DNA of 64,000 nucleotides from JAKOUY01 sp037045185. Its GTDB lineage: Bacteria; Actinomycetota; Acidimicrobiia; Acidimicrobiales; Ilumatobacteraceae. This document shows, one piece after another, positions 33,128 through 40,571 of the stretch. The notes below the pieces were generated by a model, which searched no databases, had not been told where the DNA came from, and was given only the letters and a program-made list of their open reading frames with translations. The DNA is taken from NCBI GenBank assembly GCA_037045185.1, contig JBAOHQ010000008.1:124001-188000 (forward strand), written 5' to 3'. The position numbers and the translations under genes are program-made. The stretch's first letter is position 1, and every line of letters starts with the position of its first letter.

Positions 33128-34920
33128 GGGGCATCGATCCGAGCACGCCCAGCGACGCGGCAACGAGCAGCACCATCGACTCTGCCTCACTGCACCGTCC
33201 GGCCGTCGCACAGGCCCGGCCCCTGGCCAGCACCGCGGGAACATCGAGGATCTCGGCCGGGCACAGCGCGACGGCGTCGAGCAGCGCCGACCAGGTTCCC
33301 GGATCGGTCAGCCACAGGCTGCAGTCCACCCGGAACGCCGCCTTGTCGAAGTTCAGCGCGCCGAGACCGGGGTGATCGGCGGCGAGATCGGTGACCGCGC
33401 CGCGCAGCAGGGTCTTGCCCTGGGCGGCGGTGACGTGCCGATCGGCGGCCCGGCTCATCGCCCAGGCGCTGACGTCGTTGGAGAGAAAGGGTGGGCGCTG
33501 CTCGACGGCCTCGTCCATCCAGGCGTGGTCACCCTGGACCGTCAACAGGTAGCCGGGCAGCAACCGTTCCAGGTCGTGCCGGCGGCGGTCGTCGAGCACA
33601 CCCGTAGCGGCCGTCCGGGCGGCGTCGGCGTCCTGCGCCTCACGGACCGCTTCGGCCAGGGCCGGCGAGAGCATGGCCGACAGCGGGTTGACGATCTGCG
33701 AGCGATGAAGCCCCGGGGTGCGACGCAGGCTGATCAGGTTGCGCCAGTAGGCCTGATCCCAGGTGGGACCGCGCCCGGCGGCGAACTCCGGCGAGCCAAA
33801 GATCGACCAGTCCAGCGAGTCCGGCGGGCCGAACTGTCCCTGGCGGGCGGCCAGAATCCGGTAGGAGTCGTAGCCGCAGAACAGTTCGTCGGCGCCCTCC
33901 CCGCACAGCACCGACGTGTAGCCGTGGCCGCGCACGAACGTGTGCCAGGGCCGTCATCCCCACCGGACCGAGGCGGGCGAGCGGGACGCGTCGTGTCCGG
34001 ACGAACTCGACGAAGTGATCGAAGACCGGGCCGGGGCGGAGCTCGAGCACCTCGTGATGCAGGCCGAGCACCCGAGCGACGTCGGCCTGGCGCTCACCGA
34101 CGACTGACTCGCCGGCCACTACCAGCCCGAAGCTCCGATCGATGCCCACCTCGACGCCCAGCGCGGCGACGGTCGTCGAGTCGATGCCGCCGCTCACCGA
34201 CACCGCGATCCGGCCGGTGGTCCTGGCGCGTGAGCGCACTGCGCCGCGTAGCACGTCGGCGAGGGGCGCATCGTCGGTGGACGCCTCGCCGCGCACCTCG
34301 GCGAAGCGCACGGTGGCGCCGCGGCCGCCGCGGGTGATCCGCAGGCACGTTCCCGGCTGCAGTTGGTCGATCCGCGCCCACGGCGACCTCGGGGGCGGCA
34401 CGGCCCACTCGCACAGCACTGCCGCCAACCGCTGCGGATCCCACCCGCTGGCGGCGCCGGGCACCAGCGCCTCGAGGGCCTCGATCCCTGACGCTGCGGC
34501 GACCCCGCAACCGGCTTCGGTGACGTACAGGGGGCAGATCCCGAAGCGGTCGCGAAACGCCCACGCCGTCTGGTTCCGGGTGTCCATCACCACCCCGGCG
34601 AACTGCCCGTCGATCTCGGCGAGGAAGGACGGTCCGTACCGTTGCAGACCCCTGGCGAGCACCTCGACCTCGGAGGCGCCCGGGCGCCCGACGCGGCGCT
34701 GGAGCATCTCCAGGTTGAACAGCTCGCCGTTGAAGGCGGCGACCCAACCGTCGGCGCCCACAAACGGTTGGGCCGGATCACCCTCGTCCCACAGCGCCAA
34801 CCGGGTCGACCAGACCGCGGCGTGGGAGTCCTGCCACGTACCGAACGAGTCAGGGCCGCGGCGATCCAGCGCCCGGCGCAGCAGCCGATCGTCGATGGTC
34901 CAGCGCTCGAGCGTGCTCAC
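33120..34920 (-). CDS. Asparagine synthase-like ATP-dependent amide-forming enzyme (one frame break)
   Basis: Residues 1-190 are a class II glutamine amidotransferase domain (RRGPDSFGTWQDSH, AAFNGELFNL, RDRFGICPLY). The MCGIxG start is missing: the ORF begins MSTLERW with no N-terminal cysteine, so it should not release ammonia from glutamine. The synthetase domain has the PP-loop SVSGGIDSTTVAALG and, after repair, VLCGEGADELFCGYDSYR. An extra base near 33940 breaks the frame between MTALAH and FVRGHGYTS. Repaired length is near 600. Cys-less relatives include beta-lactam synthetase and carbapenam synthetase, which join amides within or between molecules. Confidence 0.82.
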
Positions 34921-34954
34921 GCGCTGAGGCGAAGGCGATCCCGCACAACTGCGG

Positions 34955-35212
34955 TTACAACCGGTCGAACAGGGCGTGGATCGTGGGCAGGCTGCGGAAG
35001 TCGTCAGCCGTTGCCTCGCCCAGTGCCGCTTCGTTGCCCGTTGCCTCGACCAGCACTTCCAGAATGGCGATCACCGACAGCGAGTCCACCATGCCGGCGT
35101 CGGCAAGATCGACCGCGGCGCGCACCTCGTTCGACGGCCAGGCGTAGAACACCTGGTCGAGGAGCGCTGCTTCGACTGCCGGCCAGGTCGTGGGTGCCAG
35201 GTCGTCGTTCAT
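34955..35212 (-). CDS. Acyl carrier protein / peptidyl carrier protein
   Basis: This stand-alone 85-residue carrier has the phosphopantetheine attachment site DAGMVDSLSV with Ser44, in a predicted four-helix acidic protein. ATG 35212 overlaps the stop of the NAD-synthase-like gene (ATGA). The AsnB-like GTG lies 34 bp downstream. Its presence between an adenylating enzyme and two amide-forming enzymes suggests that intermediates are held as thioesters. A phosphopantetheinyl transferase must be encoded elsewhere. Confidence 0.85.
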   Translation of the reverse strand: MNDDLAPTTWPAVEAALLDQVFYAWPSNEVRAAVDLADAGMVDSLSVIAILEVLVEATGNEAALGEATADDFRSLPTIHALFDRL

Positions 35213-36165
35213 GAATCCATCCGGTTCGAGGGGTCGGCGGGGCGGTAGCGCACGCTGCGGTGCATGTTGTAGCGCACGGTGCCGGTGTAGGCGCTGCGTA
35301 GCTGGCGAAGTGCGCTTGGGGTCCAGCCAGGATAGTGGGAGGCGATCTCCTCCGCCGACGCCGTGTTGGCCACCAAGTCTCGAATCGCGTCGGGCGCCAA
35401 CGAGTAGTAGTAGTCGTGCTGGGACTGCTTGAGGGCGAAGGTGTCGGTGGTCGGCTCGCGGTCCACCAGCTCCTGGGGAACACCGATCTCCCTGGCCAGC
35501 GCGTACACCTCGGGTTTGGTGAGGTCGGCGATGGCGCACACGTCGGCGGCGTCGTCGCCGTACTTGACCACGAATCCCGTGTCCAACTCGTCGCCGTTGC
35601 TGGCGCCGACGACGGCGTAGCCGCGGGCTTCCGCTTCGGCATAGGCGCAGGTCATCCGGGTTCGCTGCTTGCGGTTCTGGTAGGCGATCACCCGCCGCAG
35701 GTCGGCGGCGCGCACCCGGGCGTGCTGGGTGGCCTCCTCGTGACGCCGACCGACCGACAGCTCATAGACCGGCGTTCCGAGCCGGCGGGTGGCGTCGTGG
35801 GACATGGTCACGGAGTACGCGTCCCGGATCGGGTCGAACTCGGGGAAGTACCCGGCGACGATCGCGTGGATCTCCCCGACGGGTTGCTGGGCCTCGATCG
35901 ACGCGGCGATCGAGTGCTCCGTCAGTTCGACCTGTGCCGCCCGGGCGACCAGCTCGGCGTAGCGGGTGGTCGTCGGGTCGGTGGCCGAATCGGGCAGGAA
36001 GAGGGCGATCGTGTTGTCGGGCCCGAGCGCCCGCGCCGTGAGCATCAGGGTCACGGCCGAGTCGATCCCCCCCGACGTCTGCACGACCCCGCCTCGGCGA
36101 AGGAGTTGGTGACGCACCACATCGGTGAGCCAAGCAACGCGGGCTTCGAGTGAACCGCTGGTCAT
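35209..36165 (-). CDS. NAD synthase-like ATP-dependent amidotransferase
   Basis: The 318-residue protein belongs to the NadE/adenine-nucleotide alpha-hydrolase family. It has the PP-loop SGGIDSAVTL near residue 30 and the NadE-type blocks QNRKQRTRMTCAYAEAE, TGFVVKYGDDAADVCAIADL and KPEVYALAREIGVP. It contains no glutaminase domain, so it would use free ammonia. It could be a real NAD synthase, but it lies inside an operon with an adenylating enzyme and a carrier protein, and overlaps both by 4 bp. An amide synthetase for a small-molecule carboxylate seems more likely. ATG 36165 is fixed by overlap with the upstream stop. Confidence 0.8.
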   Translation of the reverse strand: MTSGSLEARVAWLTDVVRHQLLRRGGVVQTSGGIDSAVTLMLTARALGPDNTIALFLPDSATDPTTTRYAELVARAAQVELTEHSIAASIEAQQPVGEIHAIVAGYFPEFDPIRDAYSVTMSHDATRRLGTPVYELSVGRRHEEATQHARVRAADLRRVIAYQNRKQRTRMTCAYAEAEARGYAVVGASNGDELDTGFVVKYGDDAADVCAIADLTKPEVYALAREIGVPQELVDREPTTDTFALKQSQHDYYYSLAPDAIRDLVANTASAEEIASHYPGWTPSALRQLRSAYTGTVRYNMHRSVRYRPADPSNRMDS

Positions 36166-37382
36166 TTTCCGGCCTCTCCGACGTCGATGTGGTCGACGAC
36201 TCTGATGTCCATCAGGGCGACGAGTGATCGCCACTGCTCGTGCAACGCCCGCCGCACCTCGACGGCCGAGATCCGGCGATCCGGAGCGGGCACGATCTGT
36301 ACCACGGGACGTGTCTCACCGGTGGCCGCCGAGCGCTCGGTGGACACCTTGACGGAGACGACGGGAAAGCGCTGCTGGATCCCCTGGGCGATCAGTTGCA
36401 GGTCCACCTTCGTCCCGGCGACGTTGGCGAAGTGGTCGAGGCGCCCGTCGTGGACGTACTCCGTGGACTGCCCCGCTGACGGCTCGCGGTGGGCCGAGTC
36501 GCCGGTGGGCACGAACTCCCCGGGCGCAGGGCCCGCCTGGACGCGTTCGTACGGCGGGGCGATGACGTGGTCCATGGCGAACACGGTGCGCGCCAGAAGC
36601 GGGAAGCGGCCCTCGTCGTTGGCCGGGCCGAGGTCGAACTCGACGCCCTCGATCGGCCGCCCGATGCGACCTTCGGTGAAGTCGGTGATCGGGCCCCGCC
36701 ACAACGCCAGGCGCGGGCCGAGTTCGGCCTGGCCGAACATGTTGACGAGTTCGAGGTCGGGGAAGCGCTGGGCGAGGTGGTGGGCAGCACCCACGGACAG
36801 GCGGCCACCGGCGATGCGCAGCGAGCGCAGCCGGTCGGGGGCCAGGTCGCCCGCCAGCAGCATCGACGCCTGGTGGGGGAGGAGGTAGAGCGACAGCGGG
36901 CCGGCGAGGCCGGCAAGGGCGCTGGAGAGTTCGGCGGGCGATGCGGCGGCGACGAACCGGACGGGGATCGCTGATCGCCAGTGGCTGTGGACGATGCTGA
37001 GCCCATAGGCGAAGTGCGGCGGGGTGCAGGCGACGTGCGCCGTGTCGGCGCTCAACCCGATGGCGGCGACGATGGCGTCGGCGTGGGCGACGACACGCTC
37101 GCGGGAGTAGATCACGCACTTCGGGTGGTTGGTGCTTCCCGACGTGTGGAACCCGATGGCAGCGCCGCCGGCGCTGCCCGTCCCGGTGACGGTCGTTCCC
37201 GGGTCGTGCAGGTTGGTCACCAGGACGGGGCCGGCCACCAGCGTGCGGAAGTGCTCGATCACCAGTTCGCGGCCCGGATAGGGGGCGCGAGGGACGACGA
37301 GCATCGACGCCCCGTCCTCGAGCGCGGCGAGGTACTGGTCGATCGCGCCCGGCGCACCCCTCACCACCATCGGCTCACCCAC
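36162..37382 (-). CDS. AMP-forming adenylating enzyme (ANL superfamily), short form
   Basis: This enzyme would activate a carboxylic acid as an acyl-adenylate. The 406-residue product has the P-loop motif HTSGSTNHPKCVIYS near residue 79, a core NMFGQAELGPRLALW (A5 region) near 212, and the hinge GRLDHFANVAGTKVDLQLI (A8 region) near 325. It is 100 or more residues shorter than usual because the N-terminal subdomain is reduced. No clear A10 lysine motif is visible. First gene of the five-gene operon; its stop overlaps the NadE-like start. GTG 37382 has a leaderless -10 box; ATG at 37370 is an alternative. Confidence 0.82.
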   Translation of the reverse strand: MGEPMVVRGAPGAIDQYLAALEDGASMLVVPRAPYPGRELVIEHFRTLVAGPVLVTNLHDPGTTVTGTGSAGGAAIGFHTSGSTNHPKCVIYSRERVVAHADAIVAAIGLSADTAHVACTPPHFAYGLSIVHSHWRSAIPVRFVAAASPAELSSALAGLAGPLSLYLLPHQASMLLAGDLAPDRLRSLRIAGGRLSVGAAHHLAQRFPDLELVNMFGQAELGPRLALWRGPITDFTEGRIGRPIEGVEFDLGPANDEGRFPLLARTVFAMDHVIAPPYERVQAGPAPGEFVPTGDSAHREPSAGQSTEYVHDGRLDHFANVAGTKVDLQLIAQGIQQRFPVVSVKVSTERSAATGETRPVVQIVPAPDRRISAVEVRRALHEQWRSLVALMDIRVVDHIDVGEAGK

Positions 37383-37389
37383 TCGGGCG

Positions 37390-37395
37390 ATCCTA
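37390..37395 (-). promoter_or_regulatory. -10 element (leaderless promoter) of the five-gene amide cluster
   Basis: TAGGAT on the minus strand ends 7 nt before GTG 37382. The 117-bp divergent region up to 37500 also holds a small inverted repeat, AGGCT/AGCCT, near 37420-37435. Confidence 0.5.
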
Positions 37396-37499
37396 CGACC
37401 ATTGACGGTCGGTCGGGAGGCTCAGAAGCCTTCCGATTTCCCCGATCTGCTGGCAGAATAGGTAGCTCAGTACCGAGCGAGTGAGAGGGAGCGACAGGA

Positions 37500-38156
37500 A
37501 TGCCCATCCAGGTGGACACCAGGGACTGTGCAGCTCTGACCGATACCGACCTCGACGAAATGGCCTCGATGGGGGGGTCGTTCGACATCGGCGTGCTCTC
37601 CAAGGCCAAAGAGGACTGGGTGCTGTGCACCACGGCCCGGTCCGAGGGCAGGCTCTACGGGTTCATGTTCGCCACCCTCGAACGCATCGGCGGCACCCCA
37701 TGCGTGCTGATCGGCCTGATCAGCGTGAAGCGCACCTCCAAGCGTGACCAGGCCCTCAAGGGGCTGATGGGCGAGGCCTATCACCGGGCGCTGATGGCCT
37801 TCCCGGACGAGGACGTCGTCGTCGGCTCACGGTTCGTTCGCCCGGACGCCCTCGAGGCGGTCAAGTTCTTGGAGGAGCAGATTCCCCGGCCAGGTCACCG
37901 CGCCGTCGGCGAGGAGCGGGCCTGGGGCCGGCGCCTGGCCAAGCGATTTGCCGTGGACAGCCAGTACGACGAGCAGACCTTCGTGGTCAAGGCCAACGGC
38001 CAGGCGGGGTTCATCGACCACGAGTCGCTGAGGGCCGACCGCATCCCCGCCGACGTCTCCGGCCTGTTCGCCGGGGTCAACGCCGCCAAGGGCGGATCGC
38101 TGATCCTGCACGGCTGGGTGATGACCGAGAACCTCGTCAAGCTGGGCGCCCGCTGA
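37500..38156 (+). CDS. Hypothetical protein, possibly acetyltransferase-like fold
   Basis: I do not recognise this 218-residue protein. It is soluble, has no signal peptide or membrane segment, and shows alternating beta-like stretches such as VLCTTARSEGRLYGFMFATL and TPCVLIGLISVKRTSKRDQA, in which the basic segment resembles an acyl-CoA-binding loop of GNAT proteins. That resemblance is weak. GAGAGGGAGCGACAGGA precedes the ATG. A run of seven G residues occurs within codons 24-26. The nitroreductase-like gene follows directly. Confidence 0.7.
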   Translation: MPIQVDTRDCAALTDTDLDEMASMGGSFDIGVLSKAKEDWVLCTTARSEGRLYGFMFATLERIGGTPCVLIGLISVKRTSKRDQALKGLMGEAYHRALMAFPDEDVVVGSRFVRPDALEAVKFLEEQIPRPGHRAVGEERAWGRRLAKRFAVDSQYDEQTFVVKANGQAGFIDHESLRADRIPADVSGLFAGVNAAKGGSLILHGWVMTENLVKLGAR

Positions 38157-38764
38157 GGCCGGACACCTCCGACGCCGTCGCCGCCACGATCCGCCGGCGG
38201 CGGATGACCCGCACCTTCGACCCCCGCCCGCTCGCCGCCGGGCTGCTCGACTCGCTGCTGGCCACCTCGTTGCGCGCTCCCAGCGCCGGGTTCAGCCAGG
38301 GCACCCACCTCGTGGTGCTGGAGGGCGACTCGCTCGCCGCGTGGTGGCGGGACACGGTGGATCCCGAATGGGTCGAGCGCGTCGGGGCAGGCGTGGGCCG
38401 GGCGGCCGCCCTGGTGATCGTGCTGGCCGATGCCGGCGCCTACGTGGAGCGCTACAACCAGCCCGACAAGCTGGCTGCCGGACTGGTGGACGAGGCCTCG
38501 TGGCCCGTCCCGTTCTGGCTGACCGACGCGGCGATGGTGGTTCAGAACCTGCTGCTCCTGGTGGAAGCCAACGGGCTGGGCGCGCTCTACTACGGCCTGT
38601 TCGGCGACGAGGCCTCGTTGCCAGCGCTCGGGGTCCCCGACACCATGCGCCCACTCGGCGTGGTGGCCATCGGCCACCGGGCCGGCGAGGACGTCCCCAG
38701 CGGTTCACCGAACCGGCGACCCCGCCGCCCGGACGGTGAGCTGATCCATCGCGGTCACTGGTGA
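38153..38764 (+). CDS. Nitroreductase-family flavoprotein
   Basis: The protein has the nitroreductase pattern: AATIRRRRMTRTFDPRPL at the N-terminus, TSLRAPSAGFSQGTHLVVLE (FMN-phosphate region), and ALYYGLFGDEASLPALGVP with the late Gly/Leu motif. Family members reduce nitro, quinone or F420-type substrates using FMN and NAD(P)H; the exact substrate is unknown. The family N-terminus extends above the first ATG (38204). In frame there is no ATG, GTG or TTG, only CTG at 38153, which overlaps the previous stop (CTGA). CTG may therefore be a rare start, or an indel hides the real one. Confidence 0.72.
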   Translation: MRPDTSDAVAATIRRRRMTRTFDPRPLAAGLLDSLLATSLRAPSAGFSQGTHLVVLEGDSLAAWWRDTVDPEWVERVGAGVGRAAALVIVLADAGAYVERYNQPDKLAAGLVDEASWPVPFWLTDAAMVVQNLLLLVEANGLGALYYGLFGDEASLPALGVPDTMRPLGVVAIGHRAGEDVPSGSPNRRPRRPDGELIHRGHW

Positions 38765-38814
38765 GCCCGGCGGGCTGGGCCCGCGCTCAGTTCGTCGCCG
38801 TTGGGGCTCGTCAA

Positions 38815-38820
38815 TACGAT
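38815..38820 (+). promoter_or_regulatory. -10 element (leaderless promoter) of the DUF35 gene
   Basis: TACGAT ends 6 nt before ATG 38827, without a Shine-Dalgarno sequence. Confidence 0.55.
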
Positions 38821-38826
38821 GGCCGC

Positions 38827-39222
38827 ATGTCCCAGCAGATCCCCCTCGTCGAGTACTTGCGCCTCGGCGATCATCCGCACCTCGTGGCCAACGAGTGCAC
38901 CTCGTGCGGGGCTCGGTTCTTCGACCGTCGCAACGCCTGCGCCAAGTGCTCGGGTACCGAGTTCCGAGAGGCGCCCGTGGCCACCGAGGGCACGTTGCGC
39001 TCGTTCTCCATCGTCAGCTTCGCCGCCCCGGGGATCCCGGTCCCGTTCGTGGCCGGCATCGTCGACGCCGCGGGCACCAGCGTGCGGACCAACATCGTCA
39101 ACGTCGACCCGACGCCCGAGCACGTCACGATGGGCATGAAGGTCCGCCTGGCCACGTACTCGCTGGGTGTCGACGACCACGGCACCGAGGCCATCGGCTT
39201 CGGCTACGAGCCGGCGAACTGA
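38827..39222 (+). CDS. Zn-ribbon / OB-fold acyl-CoA-associated protein (DUF35 family)
   Basis: The 131-residue product has a rubredoxin-like Zn ribbon, CTSCG at about residue 24 and CAKCS at about 40, followed by an OB-fold. DUF35 proteins form complexes with thiolases and channel acyl-CoA substrates, for example in steroid side-chain degradation. A thiolase gene follows 19 nt downstream, the usual arrangement, so the two probably form one complex. Confidence 0.88.
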   Translation: MSQQIPLVEYLRLGDHPHLVANECTSCGARFFDRRNACAKCSGTEFREAPVATEGTLRSFSIVSFAAPGIPVPFVAGIVDAAGTSVRTNIVNVDPTPEHVTMGMKVRLATYSLGVDDHGTEAIGFGYEPAN

Positions 39223-39241
39223 CCGGGAAACGGAGACAGCG

Positions 39242-40456
39242 ATGAGCGAAGCGGTGTGGATCCTCGGGATCAACATGACGAAGTTCGGCAAGCACGCCGA
39301 CAAGGACGTGGTGGACCTGGCCGCCGAGGCCACGATGGCCGCGCTGGCCGACGGTGGCGTGTCCATGCGGGACATCGGCATGATCGCCGCCGGCAACCTG
39401 ATGGGCGCTGCTGCCGGGATCGGCCAGCAGTTGCAGAAGCAGGTCGGCCAGACGGGCATCCCGGTGTACAACGTGTCCAACGCCTGCGCCACCGGGGCCA
39501 CCGCGCTGCGGACCGCGGTGATGGCCATCAAGGCCGGCGAGGTCGACATGGGTCTGGCCGTGGGCGTGGAGAAGCTGGCCGGGGCCGGGCTGCTGGCGGG
39601 TGGCTCGGCCAAGGCCGATGGCAACGAGTGGACCCCGCGGGGCCGCTACGGCGCCGTGGCCGGGGTGGACGGACGCATCGGCACCGACACCATGCCCGGC
39701 ACCTTCGCCCAGGTGGGCATGGAGTACCTGCACCGTTACGGCAAGGACGACGGGGCCACGTTCGAGTTGTTCGCGTCGATCAGCGAGAAGAACCACTCGC
39801 ACAGCACGCTGAACCCGCTGGCCGCCTACACCAAGGCGATGAGCCTGGAGCAGATCATGGGCGACATCATGATCGCCTACCCGAACACCCGGCCGATGTG
39901 CAGCGCCAACTGCGACGGCGCTGCGGCGGCGGTGCTGGTGTCGGACTCCAAGCTGAAGACGCTGTCGGCCGACCAGCAGCGCCGGGCGGTGAAGGTGGCC
40001 GCCTCGGTGCTGACCACTGATCCGTGGGAGGAGGCCTGCCAGGTGCTGCCCGACGTCAACACCCTGACGCGCAACGCTGCCAGGATCGCCTACGAGGCCG
40101 CAGGGGTCGGGCCCGAGGATCTCGACCTGGTCGAACTGCACGACTGCTTCGCCACGGCCGAGCTGGTCCACTACGACAACCTGATGCTGTGCGAGGAGGG
40201 CGGCGCGGTGGAGTTCTTCCGCAGCGGCGCCACCTGGCGTGACGGCGCCACGCCGGTGAACGTGTCCGGTGGCCTGCAGTCCAAGGGCCATCCGATCGCC
40301 GCTACCGGCATCGCCAACGTCTGGGAGGTGTGCCATCACCTCCGTGGTGAGGCCGGTCCCCGCCAGATCGAGGGCGCCAAGGTGGGCCTGGCCCACGTCA
40401 TCGGCCTGGGCTCGGCCTGCGGCGTGCACATCCTCGAACGCAGCGCCGCCGCCTGA
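39242..40456 (+). CDS. Thiolase-family protein (acetyl-CoA acyltransferase / SCP-x type)
   Basis: The 404-residue protein has the thiolase fold. The catalytic Cys is in VSNACATGATALR near residue 83, the His in VELHDCFATAEL near residue 300, and NVSGGLQSKGHPIAATG plus GSACGVHILER complete the active site. Sequence is of the DUF35-partnered subgroup acting on bulky or branched acyl-CoAs. The substrate is unknown. It is followed by an inverted repeat that probably ends the transcript. Confidence 0.9.
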   Translation: MSEAVWILGINMTKFGKHADKDVVDLAAEATMAALADGGVSMRDIGMIAAGNLMGAAAGIGQQLQKQVGQTGIPVYNVSNACATGATALRTAVMAIKAGEVDMGLAVGVEKLAGAGLLAGGSAKADGNEWTPRGRYGAVAGVDGRIGTDTMPGTFAQVGMEYLHRYGKDDGATFELFASISEKNHSHSTLNPLAAYTKAMSLEQIMGDIMIAYPNTRPMCSANCDGAAAAVLVSDSKLKTLSADQQRRAVKVAASVLTTDPWEEACQVLPDVNTLTRNAARIAYEAAGVGPEDLDLVELHDCFATAELVHYDNLMLCEEGGAVEFFRSGATWRDGATPVNVSGGLQSKGHPIAATGIANVWEVCHHLRGEAGPRQIEGAKVGLAHVIGLGSACGVHILERSAAA

Positions 40457-40489
40457 CCTCCCGGTCGCCCCTCGCGCCCCCTCGCTGCC

Positions 40490-40540
40490 CCGTTTGTTCA
40501 CTCACCATCCAGTGGAACCGGATTCTGGGTGAACAAACGG
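40490..40540. terminator. Inverted repeat between the thiolase and the betaine-catabolism operon
   Basis: CCGTTTGTTCAC (40490-40501) is perfectly complementary to GTGAACAAACGG (40529-40540). CCAG and CTGG further in can extend the stem across a 7-nt bulge. It lies 33 nt after the thiolase stop and 31 nt before the next ATG. It could be a terminator or an operator for the downstream operon; a TAGGGT box follows at 40544-40549. Confidence 0.55.
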
Positions 40541-40571
40541 CAGTAGGGTCGGAGGCCGTAAGGGGGAAGGG

